From the NCBI GenBank assembly GCA_020848735.1, contig JADLHO010000024.1:1-51383 (forward strand): DNA of 51,383 nucleotides. Direction: 5' to 3'. The stretch is from Planctomycetota bacterium. Its GTDB lineage: Bacteria; Planctomycetota; UBA1135; UBA2386. Below are positions 1-8,168 of the stretch, in pieces. Under the pieces are notes generated by a model. It saw only the letters and a program-made list of their open reading frames with translations, was not told where the DNA came from and did not search any database. The translations under genes and the position numbers were made by a program. The stretch's first letter is position 1; each line of letters opens with the position of its first letter.

Positions 1-84
1 CGCGACTCACCTCAAGCTCGAAGTCGCTGCGGCGCCGCACTTTCTGGCCTCAGCAGGCAGGGCTCCGGCCCCGCCCCAGCACGC

Positions 85-121
85 CAGACTTTCCGGAATC
101 GAGTGGACAGACTTTCCGGAA
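85..121. repeat. Direct repeat of 14 bp with palindromic core
   Basis: CAGACTTTCCGGAA occurs at 85-98 and again at 108-121, a spacing of 23 bp (about two helical turns). Each copy contains the self-complementary octamer TTCCGGAA. It may be a tandem operator upstream of the first gene, or repetitive coding sequence if that gene starts outside the window. Confidence 0.5.
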
Positions 122-179
122 CCCACAGGCGCCCGGCTGGCGGAGCGCCGCCGCTGAACGGCCGGCCGACGGGCGCTCC

Positions 180-1340
180 GTGACGCTGACCTTGGCCAGC
201 GGTCATTCGCAGAGCTTCGCCGTGTCAGACAGCTATGGAATGCCGGTGAAGTCCGCGCTCGTCACGTTGTCGAGAGCTTGCCTTGGCGATGTGGAGATCG
301 GACCCGGCTCGAACGAGGTTCCGGCCCCTGGTCCGGACGCGATCCACCGTGCATTCACGGATGCGCTCGGTCGGGTGACCCTCGCCGGCCTTCCCGAGGG
401 CGAGTACCTCAGCGCCGTACATGCGAACGGGTATGTGACGTCGAGCAAGCCCGAGCCGCCGATCCGTGTGCCCAGCGAGGTTGCGCGGGTCGTCTTGGAG
501 CCGCTGGCCGGGCTGGTCGTCGCCGCGAGGGAAGGAGCGATCCTGGGTCTCGACTTCGATCCGCAACAGGCGCCGATGTCGATTCCATCCCCGCCCGGTC
601 AGGGTGACTGGATGCGCGCGAGGCGAACCATGGGCTTGCGCTGGCCAGGCGCCGTCGTTGCCGTGGGCACCGTAGAGGCCCCGGTTCGCGAATCGCTCCG
701 CGGCGGCGGGCGACCTGTCGACGTGACGGCTTTCGTCGACGGTCACGGCTTCGGACTGGGTCAAGCGCAGTTCCAGCTCCTGCCGGGCCATTCGACCCCT
801 CAGGTCCTCACGCTCAGGTGGCTCGGACAGACCCAGGCGGTGCGCGTATCGCTGCTCGCTCCCGATGGGACACACATCGACGAAGGGCAGATCCGGCTCA
901 CCTTTCCCACACCGATTGGCGAGCGTCGCCTGAGACTCACGGTCGAGCTCGGCAAGCTCACGACGCTGCCGCTCGGTGAGTTCGAGGTGGAGGCGATCGC
1001 ATTGCCGGTGCCGCTGGCACGGCCACCGGAGCCGCTCGCAATCCTCGCCGGCCAGGATTCGCTCTCCATCCCAATCGAAGGGTATTGCCGCTGGATCACG
1101 GTCGACCTGTCCCTGCCCGACGACACGAAGCCACTCTGCGTGCTCGTCGGCGTGGAAGGTCGAGGTCGGAGTCACACGATCGGTGTTTATGGCGGCGCAC
1201 ACTCCTTCTGGGTTGGCGAGGGCCCGCTCGCCTTCCACGTTCATGCGCCCGGCGCCGGACTCCTACCGCTGGATCTCGAGTTCGAAGAAGCTCGCGTTCT
1301 CGAGAGTCCCGTGCATTGCCGACTGCAATGGCAGCGGTGA
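180..1340 (+). CDS. Secreted-type protein with carboxypeptidase-regulatory-like domain, possibly 5'-partial
   Basis: The product is a beta-rich protein of 386 residues from a GTG at 180. Residues about 15-90 look like a carboxypeptidase regulatory-like (beta-sandwich) domain: a G-M-P-V turn, a T-D-A-L-G-R-V turn, then L-P-E-G-E-Y and G-Y. The rest is unrecognised, without catalytic motifs. No signal peptide is visible, although this domain usually occurs in exported proteins. The frame stays open upstream to base 3 without a stop, so the real start may lie outside the window; the codons before 180 look non-coding (S, R and P rich), so a truncated gene is also possible. Its third codon positions look less GC-biased than the neighbours. 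It converges on the response regulator gene, with 36 bp between them. Function unknown. Confidence 0.55.
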   Translation: MTLTLASGHSQSFAVSDSYGMPVKSALVTLSRACLGDVEIGPGSNEVPAPGPDAIHRAFTDALGRVTLAGLPEGEYLSAVHANGYVTSSKPEPPIRVPSEVARVVLEPLAGLVVAAREGAILGLDFDPQQAPMSIPSPPGQGDWMRARRTMGLRWPGAVVAVGTVEAPVRESLRGGGRPVDVTAFVDGHGFGLGQAQFQLLPGHSTPQVLTLRWLGQTQAVRVSLLAPDGTHIDEGQIRLTFPTPIGERRLRLTVELGKLTTLPLGEFEVEAIALPVPLARPPEPLAILAGQDSLSIPIEGYCRWITVDLSLPDDTKPLCVLVGVEGRGRSHTIGVYGGAHSFWVGEGPLAFHVHAPGAGLLPLDLEFEEARVLESPVHCRLQWQR

Positions 1341-1376
1341 ACCCGCCCGCTGCCTGATCGGGTGCCTCAGCGGCCC

Positions 1377-2804
1377 TCAGCTGTCCGCCCGATACTCGCT
1401 CGATCGGATGCCGTAGCGCTGCATCAGCTTCTGGAATGCCGAGCGTGCCATGCCGGCCTCCTCCGCGCTGCGGGTGACGTTGCCGTCGTGCTTGCGCAGC
1501 AGCTCCTGCACGTAGCCGATCTCGAGGGCGGCGACGGCGCGGGCCTTGATCTCCTGGAGCGTGCCGCCGCTGATGTCGAGGGCGGCGGTCTCACGGGCGG
1601 CGGGCCGGGCCGGGGATGCGGTGTCGTCGGGGAGATCGCGGGCCTCGATGAGGGGACCGGCGCCGAGGGCGACCGCGCGGACGATCGCGTTCTTCAACTG
1701 GCGGAGATTGCCGGGCCAGTCGCGCGCGAGCAGCGCCTGGAGCGCGCTCGGCGCGAAGGCATTCGCCGCACAGCCGGGTTCGCGTTGGCGGAGCTCCGCG
1801 AGGAAGTGGCGGGCGAGGGGTTCGATGTCCTCCTTGCGCTCGCGGAGCGGCGGCACGTCGATGCGCACGACGTCGAGGCGGAAGTAGAGGTCCTGCCGGA
1901 AGCGGCCGGCCTCGACCTCGTCGGCGAGGACGCGGTTCGTCGCGGCGACGATGCGCACGTCGACGTCGACGGTCTCGGTGCCGCCGACGCGGCGGATCTG
2001 ACGCTCCTGGATCGCGCGGAGCAGCTTCACCTGGAAGCCGAGCGGCAGCTCGCCGATCTCGTCGAGGAAGAGCGTGCCGCCGTCGGCGACCTGGAAGAGG
2101 CCCATCTTGCTGCCGGCCGCGCCGCTGAAGGCGCCCTTCACGTGGCCGAAGAGCTCGCTCTCGATGAGGCTCTCCGACAGCGTCGAGCAGTCGACGGGGA
2201 CGAAGGGCTTCTCGGCGCGCGGACTCGAGTCGTGGAGATGGTGCGCGAGGAGCTCCTTGCCGGTGCCGCTCTCGCCCTGGATCAGCACGGAGGCGTCGGT
2301 GCGCGCGGCGCGCTCGAGGTTCTCGACGATGCGGCCGAAGGCGGGCGAGCGCCACACGAGGCGGGCCGCGTCGCGCAGGCGCATGCGGTCGCGGAACCCG
2401 GTGTTGCGCGCCTTGATGCCGCGGTGGGCGATGGCGCGCTCGACGCGCTCGCGGAGCTGCGTCTCGTCGAAGGGCTTCTTCAGGTAGTCGAAGGCGCCGG
2501 TCTTGATCGCGTGCACGGCGGTCTCGAGCTCCGGGTACGCGGTGACGAGGATCACCTCGACGTCGGGATCGCGCGCCTTGATCTGCTCGAGGAGTTGGAC
2601 GCCCGACATGCCGGGCATGCGCACGTCGCTGAGCACGACGTCGAAGGCGGCCTTGGTCATGCACTCGATCGCGCCCGCCCCCGAGCTGGCCGTGGTGACG
2701 CGGTAGCCGGCGCGCCGCAGGAAGAACGCGCAGGACTCGGCGAGGTCCGGTTCGTCGTCGACGACCAGCACCGCTCCCTGGGCCTGGGCGGCGGCGCTGC
2801 TCAC
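1377..2804 (-). CDS. Sigma-54-dependent NtrC-family response regulator
   Basis: The 475-residue product is a full three-domain enhancer-binding protein that activates RNA polymerase-sigma54. The receiver (about residues 12-125) has acidic D16/D17, phospho-acceptor D60 in L-S-D-V-R-M-P and the K-K-P-F lysine near 110. The AAA+ domain (about 150-385) has Walker A GESGTGKE (177-184), the sigma54-contact loop as GAFSGA (224-229, usually GAFTGA) and Walker B F-L-D-E-I near 248. A Fis-like helix-turn-helix ends the protein. The GTG start at 2804 overlaps the fur stop as GTGA and follows a good GGAGG site inside the end of fur, so the two are probably translationally coupled. No histidine kinase is adjacent, so its sensor is unknown. 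Confidence 0.93.
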   Translation of the reverse strand: MSSAAAQAQGAVLVVDDEPDLAESCAFFLRRAGYRVTTASSGAGAIECMTKAAFDVVLSDVRMPGMSGVQLLEQIKARDPDVEVILVTAYPELETAVHAIKTGAFDYLKKPFDETQLRERVERAIAHRGIKARNTGFRDRMRLRDAARLVWRSPAFGRIVENLERAARTDASVLIQGESGTGKELLAHHLHDSSPRAEKPFVPVDCSTLSESLIESELFGHVKGAFSGAAGSKMGLFQVADGGTLFLDEIGELPLGFQVKLLRAIQERQIRRVGGTETVDVDVRIVAATNRVLADEVEAGRFRQDLYFRLDVVRIDVPPLRERKEDIEPLARHFLAELRQREPGCAANAFAPSALQALLARDWPGNLRQLKNAIVRAVALGAGPLIEARDLPDDTASPARPAARETAALDISGGTLQEIKARAVAALEIGYVQELLRKHDGNVTRSAEEAGMARSAFQKLMQRYGIRSSEYRADS

Positions 2805-3265
2805 GGCTTCCTCCGCCGGCCCTGGCGGCCGGGGCAGGTCTCGTCGAGACACTCGACGAAGAGCTTGAGCTCGTGCCCGACGAGGCGGAAGCCGTGGCGT
2901 CGTGCGAGCTCCGCCTTGCGTTGCTCGAGGTCGGGATCGGCGAACTCGACGATGCGCGCGCAGGTGCGACAGATCATGTGGTCGTGGTGATCGTGGCCGA
3001 GCACGTGTTCGTAGCGCAGACCGCCGTCGCCGGTGTCGAGGCTCGCGAGGAAGCCCTCGGCCTCGAGGACCGCGAGCATGCGATAGACGGTGGCGCGCGA
3101 GACCTTGCGATCGCGACGGCGGCACATCGCGAGCAGTTCGTCGGCGGAGAAGTGCTCGTGGGTGCCGAAGACGACCGCCGTGATCAGACGGCGTTGCGGC
3201 GTCCAGCGCTGACCGCCGTCCCGAAGGCGGCGCGCGACGACCTCGATCTCGTCCGGCGAGTCCAT
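2801..3265 (-). CDS. Fur-family metal-dependent transcriptional repressor
   Basis: The product is 154 residues, normal for Fur/PerR/Zur. It has an N-terminal winged helix with the V-S-R-A-T-V-Y-R recognition region, a histidine-rich metal segment H-D-H-H-D-H, and two cysteine pairs (C-R-T-C mid-protein and C-L-D-E-T-C near the end) that normally hold structural zinc. These residues do not separate Fur from Zur or PerR, so no symbol is given. The ATG at 3265 gives the usual family length. It is the first gene of a two-gene unit with the sigma-54 regulator, overlapping by 4 bp, which suggests that metal or peroxide status influences the regulator's expression. A TAAGTT hexamer about 20 bp before the start could be its -10 element. 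Confidence 0.92.
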   Translation of the reverse strand: MDSPDEIEVVARRLRDGGQRWTPQRRLITAVVFGTHEHFSADELLAMCRRRDRKVSRATVYRMLAVLEAEGFLASLDTGDGGLRYEHVLGHDHHDHMICRTCARIVEFADPDLEQRKAELARRHGFRLVGHELKLFVECLDETCPGRQGRRRKP

Positions 3266-3345
3266 GGCGTCCAAGCGGGTCGCCAACTTAGGACGTTCCG
3301 TTCGCCGGTGCGAGGCTGGCGACGAGGGTTCGGCGCAGCTCCGAC

Positions 3346-4521
3346 TCAGAACTTCTCGTAGCCCTCGTCGCCCGCGAGTTCCGGGTTCGGCCAGATCAGG
3401 TAGCAGGTGCGGCACGGGCCGTAGGGGTTCGCCGTGAACACGTGTCGCCGGTAGGTCTGGTAGGTCTCGCCGTTCCAGATCGCGCGGAAGCCCCCGTCCA
3501 TCATGCTGCCGAAGTCGGGGATCCCCGCGAGGCAGCAGGGCACGACGCGGCCGTCGTGGGTGATGTAGCAGCGCTTCCAGAGGAACCAGCACTTGATCGG
3601 CGGTGGGCCGCAGGGGCGCGCCTTCGGCCGGGCCGGCGCGCTCCCGCTCGCGCTCGGCGCAGCCGCGGGAGGGCTGTCCATCACGGTGAAGTTCGGCGGC
3701 ATGTTCAGCGCGACGCCGAGCGCCTTCGCCGTCTCGCGCGTGCGGTCCATCCACTCGTTCGCGTAGGCGCGATGGTGGCCGAGGTTCTCGTCCTTGAGCG
3801 AGGGGTGGAACTCGACCAGGTGGTTGAACACGATCTGTTCGCCGCCGAGCTCGTGGACGAGTTCGACGAAGCGCGGCGCCTCGGCGACCGTGCGCTTCAT
3901 CATGATGAAGTTGAAGTTCATCCGCGGTCGCTTCGCGGCGGGCATCGCGCGGCGCTCCGCGGCGAAGGCGCGGATGTTCTCCATGACCTCGTCGAAGTCG
4001 GCGCCGGTGCGGACCGAGTTGTAGGTCGCGCGCGTCGCGCCATCGACCGAGAAGGTCACCAGTTCGAGGGTCTGCAGCAGCTTCTCGCGGAAGCGCGACT
4101 GCCGCATCATCAGGGTGCCGTTCGTGACGATCTCGAGCTTCGTGTGCGTGCGGATGAGATCGTCGAGCTTCTCCTCCATCTTCGGCGTCATCAGCGGCTC
4201 GCCGAAGGCCGAGAACTGGACCGACTTCGCGAACGGGTAGAGCTCGTCGACGACGCGCGCGTACACCTCGTCCGACATGAACCACTTCGGGCTGTTCGGG
4301 TCGAGGAACTGGTTGCACATGAAGCACTTCAGGTTGCAGACCGTGGTGCCCGTGAGGTTGATCCAGGTCGGCATCGCCCGCGTGATCGGCGCACAGGCGT
4401 CCTCGTCCTGCTGCGCCAGCTTCTCGTTCATGTCCTTGAACGCGGGGCTGCCGAAGGGCAGCGCCTGCAGTTCGGGCGGCAGGGACGCGAGGAGCGCCGG
4501 ATCGGTGGGGTTTCTCGACAT
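3346..4521 (-). CDS. Radical SAM protein with SPASM-type C-terminal cysteines
   Basis: The 391-residue product is a radical S-adenosylmethionine enzyme. The cluster-binding motif is C62-x3-C66-x2-C69, followed by the S-A-F-G-E-P-L strand and N-G-T-L typical of the SAM-binding barrel. The C-terminal part (about residues 310-385) holds further cysteines, including C-C in V-V-P-C-C-L-A-G and C-R-T-C, as in the SPASM domain that binds auxiliary Fe-S clusters. The substrate cannot be inferred: no precursor peptide or sugar-pathway gene lies beside it. It is transcribed divergently from the ABC-F gene across a 93-bp gap. The TAGGAT hexamer 13 bp before the ATG suggests a very short leader. Confidence 0.88.
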   Translation of the reverse strand: MSRNPTDPALLASLPPELQALPFGSPAFKDMNEKLAQQDEDACAPITRAMPTWINLTGTTVCNLKCFMCNQFLDPNSPKWFMSDEVYARVVDELYPFAKSVQFSAFGEPLMTPKMEEKLDDLIRTHTKLEIVTNGTLMMRQSRFREKLLQTLELVTFSVDGATRATYNSVRTGADFDEVMENIRAFAAERRAMPAAKRPRMNFNFIMMKRTVAEAPRFVELVHELGGEQIVFNHLVEFHPSLKDENLGHHRAYANEWMDRTRETAKALGVALNMPPNFTVMDSPPAAAPSASGSAPARPKARPCGPPPIKCWFLWKRCYITHDGRVVPCCLAGIPDFGSMMDGGFRAIWNGETYQTYRRHVFTANPYGPCRTCYLIWPNPELAGDEGYEKF

Positions 4522-4534
4522 CGTGGCGTGGCGG

Positions 4535-4540
4535 ATCCTA
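4535..4540 (-). promoter_or_regulatory. Putative -10 element (TAGGAT) for the radical SAM gene
   Basis: On the minus strand TAGGATCC ends 13 bp before the ATG at 4521. The same octamer lies just before two other minus-strand starts (35614 and 49803). No convincing -35 is seen. Confidence 0.4.
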
Positions 4541-4614
4541 TCGGCCGGTTCTCGCCCCGAGGTATCGCGCCTCCGGTTGATCGCGCCGCCCAGGCGGCGC
4601 ATCGTGCGGCACCC

Positions 4615-6261
4615 GTGACCGCCAACCTCTCCTGCAAGGGCATCGGTGCGAGCTTCGGTGCGCGCGAGCTGTTCTCCGGCCTCGATCTCGAACTGGCACC
4701 CGGCGACGTCGTGGGACTGGTCGGACCGAACGGCACGGGCAAGTCGACGCTGCTGAGGATCCTGGCCGGGCTGCGCGCCCCCGATGCCGGGCGCATCGTC
4801 GTCGCCCCGTCCGGCGCGTCGCTCGGCTACCTCGCCCAGGAACCCGAGCGCCTCGCCGCGGAGAGCGTGGCCGGGTTCCTCGCGCGTCGCACCGGCGTGG
4901 CGGGCGCCGAGGCCGAGATGAACGCCGCGGCCGATGCGCTCGCGAGCGGCGCGCGCGGTGCGGAAGACCGCTACTCGTTCGCGTTGGAGCGCTGGCTCGC
5001 GCTCGGTGGCGCGGACTTCACGGAGCGCTGTGCCTCCGTCGTCGCCGAGCTCGGCCTCGCGGTCGATCTCGACCTCGAGATGCGTGCCCTCTCCGGCGGC
5101 CAGGCCGCACGCGCCGGCCTCGCCGCGCTGCTGCTCTCGCGCTACGACGCCTTCTTCCTCGACGAGCCGACCAACGACCTCGACCTCGACGGGCTCGAGC
5201 GTCTCGAGGACTTCGTGCTGTCGCTCGCGGCCCCGACCGTCGTGGTCAGCCACGACCGCGAGTTCCTCTCACGCACGGTGACGAAGGTCGTCGAGATCGA
5301 CCGGAGCCTGCAGCGCGTGGTCGTCTACGGCGGCAGCTACGACGCGTACCTCGAGGAGCGCGCGATCGCCCGTCGCCACGCGGCGGAGGCCTTCGCGAAG
5401 TACGACGAGCGCCGCTCGGAACTCGAGGCGCGCGCGCGGCGGCAACGCGCGTGGATGCAGAAGGGCGTCAAGAACGCGCGGCGCAAGGCGCGCGACAACG
5501 ACAAGCTCGGCCGCGCCTACCGCGTCGAGACGAGCGAGAAGCAGGCGGCGAAGGTGCGACAGACCGAGCGCCTGATCGAACGCCTGGAAGCCGTCGAAGC
5601 GCCGCGTCGGGAGTGGAAGCTGCAGTTCTCGATCGCGGCCGCGCCGCGCTCGGGGGACGTGGTGGCGGTCGCCCGCGGCGCCGTGGTCGAGCGGGGGGAG
5701 TTCCGCCTCGGGCCGGTCGAGCTGCGGATCGTCGTGCGCGATCGCGTCGCGATCACGGGCCCCAACGGCGGCGGCAAGAGCACCTTGCTCGCGATGCTGC
5801 TCGGCAGGATCGCGCCGAGCGCGGGCAGCGTGACCCTCGGCACGGGGCTCGCGATCGGCGAGGTCGATCAGGCCCGCGCTGCCTTCGTCGCCGACGCCCC
5901 GATCGGCGAGCTCTTCGCGCGCTGCCTGCCGGATTGGACGGGCTCGGACCTGCGCACGCTGCTGGCGAAGTTCGGCATCGGCGCGCAGTTCGTGTCGCGC
6001 TCGGCCGCCTCGCTCTCGCCCGGCGAGCGCACGCGCGTGGCCCTCGCGCTGCTGCAGGCGCGCGGCACCAACCTGCTCGTGCTCGACGAACCGACCAACC
6101 ACCTCGACCTCGAGGCGATCGAGCAGTTGGAGCAGGCCCTCGAGACCTTCGACGGCACGCTGCTGCTCGTCACGCACGACCGCCGCATGCTCGAGAACGT
6201 CGCGCTCACGCGGCGCCTCGAGGTGGACGGCGGCAGGGTGACGGAGATCGCCGCGGAGTGA
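4615..6261 (+). CDS. ABC-F family ATPase (ribosome-associated type)
   Basis: The 548-residue product has two ABC ATPase domains in one chain and no membrane segments, the ABC-F pattern of proteins that act on stalled or antibiotic-bound ribosomes. Domain 1 has Walker A GPNGTGKST (37-45), signature L-S-G-G-Q and Walker B F-F-L-D-E-P-T-N. Domain 2 has GPNGGGKST, signature L-S-P-G-E-R and V-L-D-E-P-T-N-H-L. Between them lies a basic, helical linker rich in R and K (about residues 250-330) that would reach the peptidyl-transferase region. The GTG at 4615 gives a normal N-terminus; the longer open frame upstream runs through the divergent gene and is a shadow. Housekeeping and resistance ABC-F types cannot be separated by eye. 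Confidence 0.9.
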   Translation: MTANLSCKGIGASFGARELFSGLDLELAPGDVVGLVGPNGTGKSTLLRILAGLRAPDAGRIVVAPSGASLGYLAQEPERLAAESVAGFLARRTGVAGAEAEMNAAADALASGARGAEDRYSFALERWLALGGADFTERCASVVAELGLAVDLDLEMRALSGGQAARAGLAALLLSRYDAFFLDEPTNDLDLDGLERLEDFVLSLAAPTVVVSHDREFLSRTVTKVVEIDRSLQRVVVYGGSYDAYLEERAIARRHAAEAFAKYDERRSELEARARRQRAWMQKGVKNARRKARDNDKLGRAYRVETSEKQAAKVRQTERLIERLEAVEAPRREWKLQFSIAAAPRSGDVVAVARGAVVERGEFRLGPVELRIVVRDRVAITGPNGGGKSTLLAMLLGRIAPSAGSVTLGTGLAIGEVDQARAAFVADAPIGELFARCLPDWTGSDLRTLLAKFGIGAQFVSRSAASLSPGERTRVALALLQARGTNLLVLDEPTNHLDLEAIEQLEQALETFDGTLLLVTHDRRMLENVALTRRLEVDGGRVTEIAAE

Positions 6262-6289
6262 ACCCGGTGCGGCGCGCCGTGGCTCGCAC

Positions 6290-7945
6290 TCAGCGCCCGG
6301 TGCGCGCGCCGAGCGGGTCGATGCGCGTCATGCGCTTCCACTCGACGTCGCTGCCCGCGTTCGGGTCACCGCCCGACTTCTCGAAGAGGACGTACTCCCC
6401 CTTCGCGTTCACATAGGCCTCGGCGTAGCCCTGGGGCAGCTCCACCTGCAGCTGCTGCCATGGGTCCTCGTAGGTCTCGATGCCGCCGAGCGCCTCGCGG
6501 AACGCGTGGCTCTGCGCGCGCAGGGACTCGTCGCGGGTCCGTTCGATCTCGCGCTGGAGCTGCCAGACCTGTTCGCGGTTCTCCGCCAGCGTCGCCGCGA
6601 GCTTCCGCGCACCGGTGATCACCTGGCGCGCGCGTTGACGAAGGATCTCGCTGCACACGCGCCAGCTCGCGACCCAGCGAGGCGTGAAGCTCGCACTGGC
6701 GGCGATCGCGTTCGTCAGGCCGGCGGCGCGATCGACGGTGCCCGCTGGGCCGCGCACGGCGTGACAGCGCGTCACGGTCCAGACGTTCGTGGCGAGCCGC
6801 GAGAACAGCAGCGCGAATACGAGGTCCTCCTGCCAGGTCTCGCCGTCGTGCTCGAACTCGTAGCGCAGGCGCCAACCGTGGCACTCGGCTTCGGCGCCCC
6901 AATCCCGCAGGGCGAGTGCCGCGAGCGCGGGCAGTTCCTCCTGCCGGACGAGGCGCGCGCCCGCGAGGTGGGGCAGCGCCTCTGGGATCCAGAACGAGGC
7001 CACGAACTCGGCTGGCTCGCGCGGCGGTGGCGCGACCGTCATGCCGAGGTGGTTCTGGCCCGGGGCGAGGTAGCCGCCGTCCTGCCAGGTGAACTGGCGG
7101 TAGGGCAGCGACTGCATGCAAAGCCCGCTGCGTTCGTCGGTGGCCCGCCAGTGCGGGTTCGCGAGCACGGATTGCTCGAGCAGCCACTCGATGCGGCCCT
7201 CGAAGGTCCAGTCCGTCGGCACGAGCATCACGAGCGCCTCCTCGCCGTCGGTCATGGGATCGCGGATCGCGACGCGTCGGAAGCGCAGTCCGTTCCCGGC
7301 CGCCGCAGGCACCTGGCGCTCGGCAAGCCGAACCTCGATCGCGGCGCGCCTGGCGCTGATCGCCCGTTCGGTCGGCGCGTCGAGGCGCAGCCGCGCGAGG
7401 TTGTCCGCCGCGGTCGCATCCCCGCGCTCGGCGGCGATGCGCATGAACGCGAGGCCCTCGAGGCGCTCCGCCTCGTCCGCCGGTGCGTTGACGAGCAGGG
7501 CGGCGTAGGCGAGCTGTCCCGCGCGGTCCGCCAGGTACGCGGCGCGGCGCAGGTAGCTCCTGGCCTGGCCCTCGTCGCTCGCGAAGTCCTCGCCGTCGCC
7601 GTCGCGGAAGAGCACGCCGAGATTCGTCAGCGCCGGCGGGAAGTCCTGTGCGGCGGCCTTGCCGTACCACTGCGCGGCGCGACGGCCGTCGACCCGCGTG
7701 CCGCGCCCGCGATGGTGCATCAGGCCGGCCATGTAGCAGGCCTCGCGGTCGCCGGTCTTCGTCGCGATCGCCTCGTAGCCGCGGAGCGCGGTCGCGAAGT
7801 CCAAGGCGTCGTAGGCGGCGTGGGCCGCAGCCAGCGGGTCCGTGGGTCGCTCCTCCGCGTCATCCTGGGCCGGCAGCGGCGTCGCGAGCGCGAGGATCAG
7901 GGCGGCGACGATTCTGGGCTCGGGTCGGCTGATGTGTGGGGTCAT
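6290..7945 (-). CDS. Secreted Sel1/TPR-repeat protein
   Basis: The 551-residue product starts with a signal peptide of about 27 residues ending A-T-P-L-P-A-Q. Residues about 45-215 are Sel1-like/TPR repeats, with repeat cores such as A-C-Y-M-A-G-L-M-H-H-R-G-R-G and A-L-T-N-L-G-V-L-F-R-D-G, normally protein-protein scaffolds. The larger C-terminal half (about 230-540) is unrecognised; it contains tryptophan- and acidic-rich segments and a short helical stretch near 470-500. No catalytic motif is visible. It converges on the ABC-F gene with a 28-bp gap. An exported scaffold or stress-response protein is a guess; function unknown. Confidence 0.75.
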   Translation of the reverse strand: MTPHISRPEPRIVAALILALATPLPAQDDAEERPTDPLAAAHAAYDALDFATALRGYEAIATKTGDREACYMAGLMHHRGRGTRVDGRRAAQWYGKAAAQDFPPALTNLGVLFRDGDGEDFASDEGQARSYLRRAAYLADRAGQLAYAALLVNAPADEAERLEGLAFMRIAAERGDATAADNLARLRLDAPTERAISARRAAIEVRLAERQVPAAAGNGLRFRRVAIRDPMTDGEEALVMLVPTDWTFEGRIEWLLEQSVLANPHWRATDERSGLCMQSLPYRQFTWQDGGYLAPGQNHLGMTVAPPPREPAEFVASFWIPEALPHLAGARLVRQEELPALAALALRDWGAEAECHGWRLRYEFEHDGETWQEDLVFALLFSRLATNVWTVTRCHAVRGPAGTVDRAAGLTNAIAASASFTPRWVASWRVCSEILRQRARQVITGARKLAATLAENREQVWQLQREIERTRDESLRAQSHAFREALGGIETYEDPWQQLQVELPQGYAEAYVNAKGEYVLFEKSGGDPNAGSDVEWKRMTRIDPLGARTGR

Positions 7946-8168
7946 GCGGACGGCCCTTGTCCGCAGCGGAGCGGTTCTCCGCGGCGATCCGCGAATTCCG
8001 GGCGCGCAGCCGCTCGGGCCGGTCGGCCGGAGCTTCGATGCGGGACGCGACGATCCGTGAGGCCGCATGGCCCCGGCGAACCGAGCGGTCGGGCCGCCTG
8101 GTCGTCGTGCCGAAGCCGACGCCTTCAAGCCGGCGGGCCTGCGGCCCCGGCCGCGATGGGCGCGCTCC

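Noticed and set aside
225..1244. Long minus-strand frame opposite the first gene
   Set aside because: Its translation is rich in R, H and E without fold-like patterns, while the plus-strand frame shows a recognisable beta-domain; it is a high-GC shadow.
1362..2990. Long plus-strand frame across the sigma-54 regulator and fur
   Set aside because: It mirrors conserved AAA+ and Fur coding sequence on the other strand and has low-complexity A/E/L/R composition.
3442..4614. N-terminal extension of the ABC-F frame
   Set aside because: It runs antisense through the conserved radical SAM gene; the ABC-F protein starts naturally at the GTG at 4615.
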